Assembly: GCF_013032005.1 (NCBI RefSeq)
Contig: NZ_WQBE01000005.1
Location: 1-64,000 of the forward strand
DNA length: 64,000 nt
Reading direction: 5' to 3'
DNA from: Ruegeria atlantica
GTDB lineage: Bacteria; Pseudomonadota; Alphaproteobacteria; Rhodobacterales; Rhodobacteraceae
Shown here: one piece after another, positions 36,676 to 45,735 of the stretch
Layout of the letters: each line of letters begins with the position of its first letter
Numbering within the stretch: position 1 is the stretch's first letter
Position numbers and translations under genes: made by a program
The notes under the pieces: model-generated
The model's input: the letters and a program-made list of their open reading frames with translations, nothing else
Database searches by the model: none
What the model was told of the DNA's origin: nothing

Positions 36676-38043
36676 ATGAAATACGAATCCCAAAAAATCG
36701 CCTACGCCTACTTTGCGGTGGCCATGGCCCTGTTCGTGATACAGGTTCTGGGTGGCCTTCTGGCTGGCCTGATCTATGTATCACCAAATTTCCTGAGCGA
36801 GCTTTTGCCGTTCAACATCGTGCGGATGCTGCACACCAATGCGCTGATCGTCTGGCTGATCCTGGGCTTCTTCGGCGCGGCCTACTTCCTGATCCCGGAA
36901 GAGGCTGAACGTGAAATCCATTCACCCAAGCTGGCCTATCTACAACTGATCATTCTGGTTGTGGGGACGTTGGGTGTGGTGCTGACCTATACCTTCAACC
37001 TGTTCGAAGGAAACTGGCTGCTGGGCAAAGAGGGGCGCGAGTTCCTTGAGCAACCCAAATGGGTCAAGGCCGGCATTGTCGTGGCCGCGCTGATCTTCCT
37101 TTACAACGTGTCGATGACCGTTCTGAAGGGCAAAAAGACCGCGATCACCAACATCCTCTTGTTGGGTTTGTGGGGTCTGGCGCTGTTGTTCCTGTTTGCC
37201 TTCTACAACCCCGGCAACCTGGCCTTGGACAAGCAATACTGGTGGTATGTTGTTCACTTGTGGGTCGAAGGTGTGTGGGAACTGATCATGGCCTCGATCC
37301 TGGCCTACCTGATGCTGAAGTTGACCGGTGTTGACCGCGAGGTGGTTGAGAAATGGCTGTATGTCATCGTCGCTGCAGCGCTGTTCTCGGGCATCCTTGG
37401 GACAGGTCACCACTACTACTGGATCGGTACACCAGCGTATTGGCAGTGGATCGGTTCGATCTTCTCGAGCCTTGAGGTGATCCCGTTCTTTGCGATGATG
37501 GCCTTTGCCTTCGTCATGGTCTGGAAGGGCCGCCGGGACCACCCCAACAAGGCCGCGTTGCTGTGGTCGCTGGGCTGTGCCACGCTGGCCTTCTTTGGTG
37601 CCGGTGTCTGGGGTTTCCTGCATACGCTGCACGGGGTGAACTATTACACCCACGGCACGCAGATTACCGCGGCCCACGGTCACCTGGCCTTTTACGGCGC
37701 CTATGTCTGCCTCAACCTGGCGATCTTCACCTATGCCATGCCGATCCTGAAAAACCGTGATCCGTATAATCAGGTGCTGAACATGGGTTCGTTCTGGCTG
37801 ATGACCAGCGGTATGGTCTTCATGACCTTCGTGCTGACCTTCGGCGGAACCGTGCAGACGCACATGCAACGTGTGATCGGTGACTACTTCATGGACGTGC
37901 AGGATCAGATCGCGATCTTCTACTGGATGCGCTTTGGGTCTGGTGTAGTCGTGGTCCTTGGTGCGCTGCTGTTCGTCTACTCGATCTGGGTGCCCCGGAA
38001 AGAGGTCATCGAACCCGGCGCGGCCGAAACCCCTGCGGAGTAA
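36676..38043 (+). CDS. norB: nitric oxide reductase subunit B
   Basis: 455 residues, cytochrome-c-dependent NOR (no quinol-oxidising extension). Twelve membrane helices. Heme and FeB ligands and catalytic Glu are visible in HTNALIVWLILGFFGAAYFL, LWVEGVWELIMASILAYL, TGHHYYWIGTP and AAHGHLAFYGAYVCLNLAIF. Located in the cytoplasmic membrane. The stop overlaps the possible norQ ATG as TAATG. Confidence 0.98.
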   Translation: MKYESQKIAYAYFAVAMALFVIQVLGGLLAGLIYVSPNFLSELLPFNIVRMLHTNALIVWLILGFFGAAYFLIPEEAEREIHSPKLAYLQLIILVVGTLGVVLTYTFNLFEGNWLLGKEGREFLEQPKWVKAGIVVAALIFLYNVSMTVLKGKKTAITNILLLGLWGLALLFLFAFYNPGNLALDKQYWWYVVHLWVEGVWELIMASILAYLMLKLTGVDREVVEKWLYVIVAAALFSGILGTGHHYYWIGTPAYWQWIGSIFSSLEVIPFFAMMAFAFVMVWKGRRDHPNKAALLWSLGCATLAFFGAGVWGFLHTLHGVNYYTHGTQITAAHGHLAFYGAYVCLNLAIFTYAMPILKNRDPYNQVLNMGSFWLMTSGMVFMTFVLTFGGTVQTHMQRVIGDYFMDVQDQIAIFYWMRFGSGVVVVLGALLFVYSIWVPRKEVIEPGAAETPAE

Positions 38044-38048
38044 TGCAA

Positions 38049-38858
38049 ATGGATGGCTCCATACAAATGGGAACGGGGGCGGCAAACGCCCCCTTCTACC
38101 TGCCCCAGGGCGATGAATGCGATGTGTTCACCGCCGCCTATAACAACGATCTGCCGGTTCTGCTGAAAGGGCCGACAGGTTGCGGCAAGACCCGCTTTGT
38201 GGCCCATATGGCCGCGCAGCTTGGCCGCCCGCTTTATACTGTCGCCTGCCATGATGATCTGGCCGCTGCCGACCTGATTGGCCGCTATTTGCTGAAAGGC
38301 GGAGAAACCGTCTGGGTCGATGGCCCGCTGACCCGCGCAGTGCGCGAAGGCGCAATCTGTTACCTGGATGAGGTGGTCGAGGCCCGCAAGGACGTGACCG
38401 TCGTGCTGCACCCTTTGACTGACGACCGGCGCATCCTGCCGATTGATCGCACCGGCGAAGAACTCGAAGCCGCGCCCGGCTTCATGCTGGTGGCATCCTA
38501 CAATCCCGGCTACCAGAATATCCTGAAAACCCTGAAACCTTCGACCCGGCAAAGGTTTATCTCGCTGGAATTCGACTTTCCGTCGCCTGTGATGGAGGCC
38601 GAGGTTGTCGCCCAGGAAAGTGGCCTGGCGCTTGAGCGCTGCAAACCGCTGATCCGGTTGGCGAACAAACTGCGGGGGCTCAAGGGTCAGGATCTTGAGG
38701 AAGGCGTTTCTACCCGACTGGTTGTTTATGCTGCGACGCTGATCGCACAGGGTATGTCGACGGACCGCGCCATTCTTGCCGCAATGATCGAACCTCTGAC
38801 TGATGACGAGGATATCAAACGCGGGCTCCTCGATCTTGTCACGGCTGTCTTTGGGTGA
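38049..38858 (+). CDS. norQ: NorQ, MoxR-type AAA+ ATPase
   Basis: 269 residues from the ATG at 38049, which is 8 nt after a GGAG; the overlapping ATG at 38043 has only 2 nt of spacing. Walker A LLKGPTGCGKTRF, Walker B AICYLDEVVEARKDV and the sensor region ASYNPGYQNI are present. It works with NorD to insert the non-heme iron FeB in NorB. Confidence 0.95.
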   Translation: MDGSIQMGTGAANAPFYLPQGDECDVFTAAYNNDLPVLLKGPTGCGKTRFVAHMAAQLGRPLYTVACHDDLAAADLIGRYLLKGGETVWVDGPLTRAVREGAICYLDEVVEARKDVTVVLHPLTDDRRILPIDRTGEELEAAPGFMLVASYNPGYQNILKTLKPSTRQRFISLEFDFPSPVMEAEVVAQESGLALERCKPLIRLANKLRGLKGQDLEEGVSTRLVVYAATLIAQGMSTDRAILAAMIEPLTDDEDIKRGLLDLVTAVFG

Positions 38859-38867
38859 GGCCGGCCA

Positions 38868-40790
38868 ATGGTCAAGATCGATTTTGAGCCATGGGAACCC
38901 GAAGAAACGATCGGGAAACTGTGGCACACCCTTGCCAGCCGCCTCGATGCACCTGAGGTGCATGTTGGAGCCGCGGTCGACCTTTCTGAGGTCGCGGGGC
39001 GGCTGGCAGTCCTCTTCCGAGGGCTTGGGGGTAGTCCGGGCGTTGAATTACGCCCGGTCTCACCCGAAATTTCACGCCACCGGTTAAGCTGGCGTCGCCG
39101 CTTGGGAACCGAGGCCGAGTTGATGCCGCGTGCTTCGTTCGATGGCGAGGTATTGCGCCTGCCGGACCGTCTGGCCGTTTTCCCGGCGCGCGAAGCTAAC
39201 GGCGCGCTATATGTCTGGCTGGCAGCCGTTGCAGCCCATGCCGACACCCGAATTGATGAGGATGACCCCCTGCGGGCCGACCTGCATGCGCTGATCGCTG
39301 CGCGACAGATGGTCGAGGCCACGCTGGAAAACGCCCCCGGCTTGCGCCCCCTTTATACCGAACTGTGCAAGGGTCTGCTGCACCAACGTGATATCCCTAA
39401 CCTGCCGCCGGTCGAAGCCGCGCTGGAAGAACTGGTTCGCCATATGCTGGGTGATCCGGTATCGCTGTCTGCCAAGGCGGAACAGCTGCTGGAGCTGGAT
39501 GACAGCCTGTCTGCCCCGCGCGGGTATCAGCGTTTTCGCCCGGTCCCCCTGTGGCCCGAACTGCGCGCCGTTGGCTTTTCAGAACATAATGAGGTGGAAA
39601 ACCCCGATACTGAAGGCCCGCCCGAAGAGTCGGGAGAGAAAACTCACCGCGCCCGCCGCCGTAAATCTGATCAGGCCGAACGGAAAGACAGCCTGATCCT
39701 GCACAAATTCGAGGCGATCCTCAGTTGGGCCGAGTTTCTGAACCTGAACCGCCGGGTCGATGATGACGATCCCGACAATGCCAAAAAGGCGGCCGACGAT
39801 CAGGAAGAGATCGGGCTGGGCCAAATCTCGAAGGCACCGCCCACCAAGCTGAAGCTGCACCTGGATCTGGCGCCCGAGGATGTGAATCGCGAGCGTCTGT
39901 CGGGCCGTATCCTTTATCCCGAATGGGACGTGCGCACCGGTCAGTACTTGCCAGACCACGTGAATGTCCTGTTGTCGGATGCCGATATCCGCGAAGACGC
40001 AGCCGAGTTTGGCAAGGACCCGGCCACTGCCCGCCGCATCCGCGCGGTGAAGCGCCAGTTCGAGGCGCTGCGCCCCGGTCGGGTTATGACACGCGGCCAT
40101 CTGGACGGCGACCAGTTGGATATCGAAGCCGCCGTGCGTGCCGAGACTGAACGTCGGGCTTGTGGGGAAGCCAACGAGCGCATCTGGCAGCAATCCCGTC
40201 CCGAAGCTCGCGATCTGGCGGTCTCGATCCTGCTGGATGTCAGCCGATCCACCGAAAGCGCAGTCACAGGCCGCGCCGTGATCGATATTGAACGCGAGGC
40301 GCTGGCCGCGTTGGCGTGGGGGTTGAATGCTTGTGGGGATGACTTTGCGATCCACGCCTTCAGTTCTCTGAAACGTCAGCGTGTCTATGTGCAGCGCTGC
40401 AAGCGGTTTGATGAGCCAATGGGCGGAACGGTCGAACAGCGAATCGCGTCACTGCGCCCGGGGCATTACACACGGCTTGGGGCGGCAATCCGGCATTGCT
40501 CGGCCGATTTGGCGGATCAATCGCGCAAGCGCCGGCTGCTGCTGGTGATCACCGATGGCAAGCCGAACGACCTGGATCACTATGAGGGTCGCCATGGTAT
40601 CGAAGATACGTGCATGGCCGTCCGCGAAGCGCGTCGCGCCGGGCAATCGGTCTTTGGTGTCACCATCGACAAAACCGGCAAAAGTTGGTTCCCGCGTATG
40701 TTCGGGCAAGGCGGTTTTGCGGTGATCCCAGACCCGCACCGCCTGACGATGGCTTTGCCGCAAATCTATCGCCAACTGGTCGGCGCATGA
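38868..40790 (+). CDS. norD: NorD, VWA-domain NOR maturation protein
   Basis: 640 residues. The N-terminal and middle part is helical and charged (a KSDQAERKDSLILHKFEA stretch). The C-terminal von Willebrand A domain (about 455-640) has the MIDAS motif LDVSRSTES and VITDGKPNDLDHYEG. It partners NorQ as a MoxR-VWA pair for cNOR assembly. It overlaps norE by 4 nt. Confidence 0.95.
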   Translation: MVKIDFEPWEPEETIGKLWHTLASRLDAPEVHVGAAVDLSEVAGRLAVLFRGLGGSPGVELRPVSPEISRHRLSWRRRLGTEAELMPRASFDGEVLRLPDRLAVFPAREANGALYVWLAAVAAHADTRIDEDDPLRADLHALIAARQMVEATLENAPGLRPLYTELCKGLLHQRDIPNLPPVEAALEELVRHMLGDPVSLSAKAEQLLELDDSLSAPRGYQRFRPVPLWPELRAVGFSEHNEVENPDTEGPPEESGEKTHRARRRKSDQAERKDSLILHKFEAILSWAEFLNLNRRVDDDDPDNAKKAADDQEEIGLGQISKAPPTKLKLHLDLAPEDVNRERLSGRILYPEWDVRTGQYLPDHVNVLLSDADIREDAAEFGKDPATARRIRAVKRQFEALRPGRVMTRGHLDGDQLDIEAAVRAETERRACGEANERIWQQSRPEARDLAVSILLDVSRSTESAVTGRAVIDIEREALAALAWGLNACGDDFAIHAFSSLKRQRVYVQRCKRFDEPMGGTVEQRIASLRPGHYTRLGAAIRHCSADLADQSRKRRLLLVITDGKPNDLDHYEGRHGIEDTCMAVREARRAGQSVFGVTIDKTGKSWFPRMFGQGGFAVIPDPHRLTMALPQIYRQLVGA

Positions 40791-41335
40791 GCGATGCTTC
40801 TCTGATCGACGAGCTTCCGGGCGAGTTGCTGATGTGGGTTCTGATCGTCTCGGAACTGCTGGTGTTCGGCGCTGGGATGATCGCCTTTATGGGCGTGCGT
40901 CTGACCGACCCGGCGGGTTTTGCCGAGGCGCAGTCACATCTGCATCGCACTGGAGCGGCGTTTAACACAGCGGTTCTGGTCACATCGGGGTATCTGGCCG
41001 CACAGGCGCTGCACTGGCGACAGGTCGCGCGGCGCGCGGCGGCGCGCATGGCCTTGATCGGCGCGGCCCTTCTGGGCGTTGTTTTCCTGATCATCAAAGG
41101 CACGGAATACGCGGATAAAATGGCGCAGGGGATCAATTATGAAACGCATCCCTTCTTCCTGTTCTACTACCTTCTGACTGGTTTTCACGCGGCCCATGTT
41201 CTGGCCGGGGTCGGCATTCTGTTACTGGTGTCCTGGCGGGATGACGCACGCAATATCGAGGCGGGCGCGCAGTTCTGGCACATGGTCGACCTGGTCTGGA
41301 TCATGCTTTTTCCGGTGATCTATCTGTTGGGATGA
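40787..41335 (+). CDS. norE: NorE, cytochrome c oxidase subunit III-like protein
   Basis: 182 residues from the ATG at 40787 (ATGA overlap with norD); longer frames are norD shadows. Five hydrophobic helices with ELLMWVLIVSELLVFGAGM, KGTEYADKMAQGI and FHAAHVLAGVGILL, typical of subunit III-like NorE. It promotes full NO reductase activity in Paracoccus and Rhodobacter. Its stop overlaps the next start. Confidence 0.92.
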   Translation: MSDASLIDELPGELLMWVLIVSELLVFGAGMIAFMGVRLTDPAGFAEAQSHLHRTGAAFNTAVLVTSGYLAAQALHWRQVARRAAARMALIGAALLGVVFLIIKGTEYADKMAQGINYETHPFFLFYYLLTGFHAAHVLAGVGILLLVSWRDDARNIEAGAQFWHMVDLVWIMLFPVIYLLG

Positions 41336-41589
41336 GGGCGATGGGGGACAACACTCTGACACGGGCCTGGCTTGCCCTTTTGGGGCTAAGTGTCGGCTCA
41401 GCGGTATTGACCTTGTTGCCGGTGCCGGCTGCGGTCATGGGGGGTGGCATTCTGTTGCTTGCACTGATCAAGACGCGCGTAATCCTTGCGCAGTATCTGG
41501 ACCTTGCTAGAAGCCCAGCCTGGTTGCGCGGATTCACCATGGTTCTAACCGGGTTTTCGGTGCTGATCTTTGCCCTCTACCTCGTTTGA
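41332..41589 (+). CDS. norF: NorF-like small membrane protein
   Basis: 85 residues (or 82 from the ATG at 41341). Two or three hydrophobic helices with LIKTRVILAQYLDLARSP, the signature of NorF and cytochrome oxidase subunit IV-like proteins. Last gene of the nor operon, before a strong bidirectional terminator. Confidence 0.85.
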   Translation: MRAMGDNTLTRAWLALLGLSVGSAVLTLLPVPAAVMGGGILLLALIKTRVILAQYLDLARSPAWLRGFTMVLTGFSVLIFALYLV

Positions 41590-41594
41590 AGCAG

Positions 41595-41627
41595 AAAAAA
41601 GCCGCCCGATCTGGGCGGCAGTTTTTC
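41595..41627. terminator. bidirectional terminator between norF and hemA
   Basis: Stem GCCGCCC/GGGCGGC with loop GATCT, AAAAAA before and AGTTTTT after it, so it works for both the nor operon and convergent hemA. Confidence 0.9.
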
Positions 41628-41645
41628 AAGCAAGGAGCGCTTTGT

Positions 41646-42869
41646 TTACTGGGCAGCCATCGGCATCCGCGCGATCTGGCAGCGTTGCCATAGGGCTGAC
41701 AGCGCGCCGACCAGATGTTCGATATCTTCGTCCGTATGCACCGGAGAAGGGGTGATCCGCAGACGCTCGGTTCCTTTGGGGACAGTGGGGTAGTTGATCG
41801 GCTGGATGTAGATACCGAATTCTTCAAGCAGCGTGTCCGAGATGAATTTGCATTTCACCGGATCACCCACCATCACCGGGATGATGTGGCTGGGGTTGGG
41901 CAGATGCGGAATGCCTTCTGCATCCAACCGGGCACGCACCTGCGCCACGCGGGACTTCTGCTGATCGCGTTCGGTATTCGACTGTTTCAGGTGCCGGATC
42001 GAGGCCGCAGCGCCCGCCGCAATCGACGGGGGCAAGGCGGTGGTAAAGATAAACCCGCTGGCAAAGCTGCGCACAAAATCACAAAGTGCGGCTGAGGCCG
42101 CGATATAGCCACCAACCACACCAAAGGCTTTGCCCAACGTGCCCTCGATCACGGTCAGTCGATCCATCAGACCTTCGCGTTCGGCAATGCCGCCACCGCG
42201 CGGGCCGTAAAGACCGACGGCATGAACCTCATCCAGATAGGTCATCGCGCCGTATTTGTCGGCCAGATCGCAAATCTCTTGGATCGGCGCGATATCTCCG
42301 TCCATCGAATAGACGGATTCAAAGGCGATCATCTTGGGGGCGTCAGGATCGGCAGCAGCCAGCTTCGCCTCGAGGTCTTCAAGGTCGTTGTGCTTCCAGA
42401 TCACCTTTTGCGCGCGCGAATGACGGATGCCTTCGATCATCGAGGCGTGGTTCAGCGCGTCCGAGAAAACGATAAGGCCGGGGATTTTCGCAGCAAGGGT
42501 GCCAAGGGCCGCCCAGTTCGAAACATAGCCAGAGGTGAACAGAAGCGCTGCCTCTTTGCCGTGCAGATCGGCCAGTTCGGCCTCAAGCAGGACGTGATCG
42601 TGTGTGGTGCCCGAGATGTTCCGGGTGCCGCCAGCACCAGCGCCGCACCGGTCCAGCGCGTCATGCATCGCCCCGGTCACCGCCGGATGCTGCCCCATGC
42701 CCAGATAGTCGTTTGAACACCAGATCCGCACATCGCGCTGCACTGATCCGTCGGTTTGACGTGCGTTTGGGAATGATCCGCAGCGGCGTTGCAAGTCGAT
42801 AAAAACACGATAGTTTCCTTCGTCCCGCAGATCGTCCAGGCTCTGGGTGAAAAATCGCTCGTAGTCCAT
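41646..42869 (-). CDS. hemA: 5-aminolevulinate synthase
   Basis: 407 residues from the ATG at 42869 (GGGGAG 8 nt upstream); the frame to 42938 is unsupported and would run into the Dnr box. PLP enzyme condensing glycine and succinyl-CoA (Shemin pathway). Motifs are [59 protein letters not shown] and the PLP lysine in [15 protein letters not shown]. The Dnr-type box 70 nt upstream suggests this copy is induced for heme and d1 demand under denitrification. Another hemA elsewhere is likely but not visible. Confidence 0.96.
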   Translation of the reverse strand: MDYERFFTQSLDDLRDEGNYRVFIDLQRRCGSFPNARQTDGSVQRDVRIWCSNDYLGMGQHPAVTGAMHDALDRCGAGAGGTRNISGTTHDHVLLEAELADLHGKEAALLFTSGYVSNWAALGTLAAKIPGLIVFSDALNHASMIEGIRHSRAQKVIWKHNDLEDLEAKLAAADPDAPKMIAFESVYSMDGDIAPIQEICDLADKYGAMTYLDEVHAVGLYGPRGGGIAEREGLMDRLTVIEGTLGKAFGVVGGYIAASAALCDFVRSFASGFIFTTALPPSIAAGAAASIRHLKQSNTERDQQKSRVAQVRARLDAEGIPHLPNPSHIIPVMVGDPVKCKFISDTLLEEFGIYIQPINYPTVPKGTERLRITPSPVHTDEDIEHLVGALSALWQRCQIARMPMAAQ

Positions 42870-42931
42870 TATACTGGCTCCCCGGATTGCTGGCTTTGGG
42901 CCGAATTTATGCGCATGGTGACGCCTAAGAC

Positions 42932-42945
42932 ATGACAATAGTCAA
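42932..42945 (-). promoter_or_regulatory. Dnr/NnrR-type box of hemA
   Basis: Minus strand TTGAC-TATT-GTCAT, centred 69-70 nt before the hemA ATG, the same geometry as nirS and norC. It also lies 109 nt before the dnr GTG, too far for classic activation of dnr. Confidence 0.75.
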
Positions 42946-43047
42946 GTTGAAGCAGGAAAAGGCTGGCGCGCCGGGCAGAGCTTTGGCATAGCCTTGCTAA
43001 AAAGGACGTACCGGTCGGACGATCGACCAGGGAAAAGGGGAAACTCC

Positions 43048-43740
43048 GTGGCACACGAAGCACAAAAAGCGATCGCGCGGCAATCGCTTTTGCTCAAGAG
43101 TTTGCCGGACCAGCATGTCGACACACTGCTGAGCCACGCAATTTGGCGTAGCTATGATCGGGGCGAAACGATCTTTCTACAGGAAGAAGAGGCCAAGGCC
43201 GTCCACGTAGTTCTTGCCGGTTGGGTCAAGTTGTTCCGCATGTCCCCAACGGGGGCCGAGGCAGTGGTCAGCGTCTTTACCCGCGGCGAAAGTTTTGGTG
43301 AGGCCGTCGCGCTGCGAAACGTCCCTTACCCCGTTTCTGCCGAGGCCGTTTCGGCCTGCGACGTGATGCATATCCCAAGCCCTTTGCTGTTGTCGTTGAT
43401 GAAAGAAGACCCCGAGATCGGCGTTTCCATTCTGGCGTCCACGTTCACGCATCTGCATTCGCTGGTTGCACAGCTGGAGCAGCTCAAGGCGCAGACGGGT
43501 GCGCAGCGGGTAGCAGAGTTTCTTCTGAACCTGTGTGACGCCAAACCCGATGGCTGCGACGTAGAGCTACCTTATGACAAAATGCTGATCGCCGGGCGTC
43601 TAGGGATGAAGCCGGAAAGCCTTAGCCGGGCGTTTTCGCGGTTAAAAACGGTTGGTGTGCAAATCAACCGCAACCACGCCGTAATCTCTGATATCGAGCG
43701 CCTGCGGGATTATGCTGAAAGTGATCCGTCGGACAAATGA
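43048..43740 (+). CDS. dnr: Crp/Fnr-family regulator of the Dnr/NnrR type
   Basis: 230 residues from a GTG at 43048 with GGGGAAACTCC upstream. The N-terminal cNMP-fold (about 15-130: YDRGETIFLQEEEAKAVHVVLAGWVKLFR) lacks the cysteine set of Fnr, so it is not an Fe-S oxygen sensor; NO sensing via heme is expected of this group. The helix-turn-helix (about 180-215) has LPYDKMLIAGRLGMKPESLSRAFSRLK, with the E-x2-SR-type recognition residues matching TTGAC-N4-GTCAA half-sites. Its place at the edge of the nir-nor-nos block and the six boxes make it the likely master regulator. Confidence 0.9.
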   Translation: MAHEAQKAIARQSLLLKSLPDQHVDTLLSHAIWRSYDRGETIFLQEEEAKAVHVVLAGWVKLFRMSPTGAEAVVSVFTRGESFGEAVALRNVPYPVSAEAVSACDVMHIPSPLLLSLMKEDPEIGVSILASTFTHLHSLVAQLEQLKAQTGAQRVAEFLLNLCDAKPDGCDVELPYDKMLIAGRLGMKPESLSRAFSRLKTVGVQINRNHAVISDIERLRDYAESDPSDK

Positions 43741-44011
43741 TCAGCCCGACGGGCGTTTTGGGTTTTCCGCGGGGGGCTGAGGATGCTGGTCCTTGTCTGA
43801 CTGAGGTTTTGTACCCCCGTATTGCCGCGCATGGGTTGCGACAACCCGGCCCGTGATCCGGTATTTCCAACAGATAAAAGAAGACAGGGCTGCGTTGCGC
43901 CCCTTGATACCCGGACAATCAAAAAGCAAAGGATGTTGGGGATGACGGTCTGATCGGGCGACTGATGAAGGTGACCCTCGCTCGAATGGTCCGGGGAGTT
44001 GTTTGCGCAGC
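43741..44011. other. intergenic region after dnr
   Basis: 271 bp without a convincing gene. A short GCCC-GAC-GGGC stem followed by GTTTTGGGTTTT directly after the dnr stop may be its terminator. Confidence 0.35.
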
Positions 44012-44509
44012 TCAATGGTACCTGTAGACGAGATCATTGGGGTCATTTCGCTCGGCATTTGAATCCAAAATTCCTCCAAGCCGCTCAGCAAGGCGGCAGG
44101 AGCGGAAGTTGTTCGGATCGATATAACTGACGAGCGACTGGGTTACGTTCCATGTACAGGCCCAATCTCGCAGCGTTCGCGCAGCTTCAAACGCATAGCC
44201 TTTTCCTTCGGCATCAGCATAGACAAACCAGCCCAATTCGGGTTCGGGGAAAAGCGGTCCGGAGTTGATGCTAACCTGCCCAAGGCACGCTCCTGAAACA
44301 CGGTCTTCCATCATCAGTGCCCCGTGCCCCATGAGGGTCCACTGAGCTATGTCATGACAGAAAATCCCCCAGGTCATGCGGTCAGAGACCGGGCCTCCCA
44401 TGAACTTTGAGCGCTCTGATGTCATCAGCGCAAGATAGTCGGGCCAGTCTGCCATTATTGGTGGTCGAAGTAGCAGTCGTTCAGTCTCAAGCGTTGGTAT
44501 TTCAGTCAC
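44012..44509 (-). CDS. GNAT-family N-acetyltransferase
   Basis: 165 residues from a GTG at 44509 with GGGAG 7 nt upstream. RimJ/RimL-like acetyltransferase: TLETERLLLRPPIMADWPDYLAL at the start, GWFVYADAEGKGYAFEAARTL (acetyl-CoA pyrophosphate loop) and YIDPNNFRSCRLAERLGG near the end. The substrate is unknown. It stands alone on the minus strand. Confidence 0.85.
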   Translation of the reverse strand: MTEIPTLETERLLLRPPIMADWPDYLALMTSERSKFMGGPVSDRMTWGIFCHDIAQWTLMGHGALMMEDRVSGACLGQVSINSGPLFPEPELGWFVYADAEGKGYAFEAARTLRDWACTWNVTQSLVSYIDPNNFRSCRLAERLGGILDSNAERNDPNDLVYRYH

Positions 44510-44590
44510 CTGGTGGCTCCCGGGAATTGAATTATGAGTGGGGGGCAATTGACTGTCCCCCGCTTGTGTCAGGCTCTCACACGCCTTCTG

Positions 44591-45094
44591 TCAGAACTTG
44601 TAAGACACCCGAAGCGCGACAGAGTCAGCTGTGATGTCGTCAGCTGACGTGTCATATGTGTCTCGCAGGTACTCAAGGCCGACCAGAACTCTGTCCGTTG
44701 CGCGATACGTAACGCCAACGCCAGCAGAGTAGCCATCTTCACTGATGGAACCGCCATCGATGTTCGCATATCCAATGACGCCGTACAGATACGTCCGGCC
44801 AAATACGTGTCCGCCTTTGAACTTCAGGCGTATCGTATCGACCTTTTTGGTTTTGTTGTCAGACCCAAGCTCAGCGCCCGCATCATAAGTCAGTTCACCG
44901 CCAACTACATAGCCGTCAAAATTATGAAGATATCCGGCGTGGAGGCCCAACGCTGCGTTTCCGTTGTCGTTTTCGTCTTGGGAAACATCAACCGTGGATA
45001 GCTGCAAACCAGCATTGAAGCCGGTCCAGCTTTCGTCTGCCAAACACATTGTGGGAGCCATAGCGGCCAGTGTGATCAATGTTATAGTCTTCAT
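44591..45094 (-). CDS. small outer-membrane beta-barrel protein
   Basis: 167 residues from the ATG at 45094, which begins a clear signal peptide (MKTITLITLAAMAPTMCLA). The mature part alternates in beta strands (WTGFNAGLQLSTV, LGLHAGYLHNFDGYVVGGELTYD, YLYGVIGYANID, SAGVGVTYRATDRVLVGLEYLRDTY) and ends in VSYKF with a terminal Phe, typical of OmpA-like or Opa-like eight-stranded barrels. The function is unknown. Confidence 0.8.
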   Translation of the reverse strand: MKTITLITLAAMAPTMCLADESWTGFNAGLQLSTVDVSQDENDNGNAALGLHAGYLHNFDGYVVGGELTYDAGAELGSDNKTKKVDTIRLKFKGGHVFGRTYLYGVIGYANIDGGSISEDGYSAGVGVTYRATDRVLVGLEYLRDTYDTSADDITADSVALRVSYKF

Positions 45095-45237
45095 TTTTAG
45101 TCCGTTTTCTTGTTTGTGTGGACAGGGGTATCTGCCCGCTGAACCTGCACTATGGTTCAACGGGGATGGCTTGCTGTTCGTCGGGGTGTTGGATGTAACA
45201 CCGGCCTGTTGCAGGTCGGCGGTGACCCACCCTCAGA

Positions 45238-45735
45238 TCAAAGGATGGGTTTGGGCTTGCTGGTCAGTTGCAGCAGTTTTCCCGCGTCGTCATATCGTGC
45301 AGTGACGAGAACCCGCCGCGCATGGGCCACTTCCAAAGGCCCACCGACAACCTCCCAGAGCCCGAAGGTAAAGAGGTCCAGCGTTCCGTGGCCTGCCGCC
45401 CGAGCAAGGTTTGGCTTTGTCCGGGGTTCGACGTCATAGACGGCCACCCAATCACCATTGGCTTGTTGCTGTAGCTGCTCAGGCGACCCCAACTGCCGTT
45501 CGACATCCATCCGGGTGGCCTCCTGGCTGACAACGCTCAGGTCTGGACCATCACTGCCTTTTGCGGCCATGTTTGCTGCACACCCGCTCAGCGCGACGCC
45601 AAGGGTAAACGCGACCACTATTGACCGCACGGGCCAAACACAGTTCGCTGTGCATTGAGCTGGAGTGCTTTCGTTGCGAGGGGATTCCGAAGAATTAGGA
45701 TTTCCCGATCCCGGAAATTTCCAGAGGTTTTTCAT
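45238..45735 (-). CDS. putative lipoprotein
   Basis: 165 residues in the frame used. A hydrophobic signal followed by LSGCAAN looks like a lipobox, but 35 polar residues precede it, so a GTG at 45630 (130-residue product) could be the true start, though it lacks a clear ribosome site. The rest (MDVERQLGSPEQLQQQANGDWVAVYDVEP, FTFGLWEVVGGPLE) resembles small SmpA/BamE-like or RcpC-like lipoproteins only loosely. The ATG overlaps the stop of the oxidoreductase gene as ATGA. Confidence 0.6.
   Translation of the reverse strand: MKNLWKFPGSGNPNSSESPRNESTPAQCTANCVWPVRSIVVAFTLGVALSGCAANMAAKGSDGPDLSVVSQEATRMDVERQLGSPEQLQQQANGDWVAVYDVEPRTKPNLARAAGHGTLDLFTFGLWEVVGGPLEVAHARRVLVTARYDDAGKLLQLTSKPKPIL

Noticed and set aside
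36940..38085. 381-codon minus-strand frame opposite norB
   Set aside because: Antisense of a highly conserved membrane protein, rich in Gln, His and Arg; no ribosome site.
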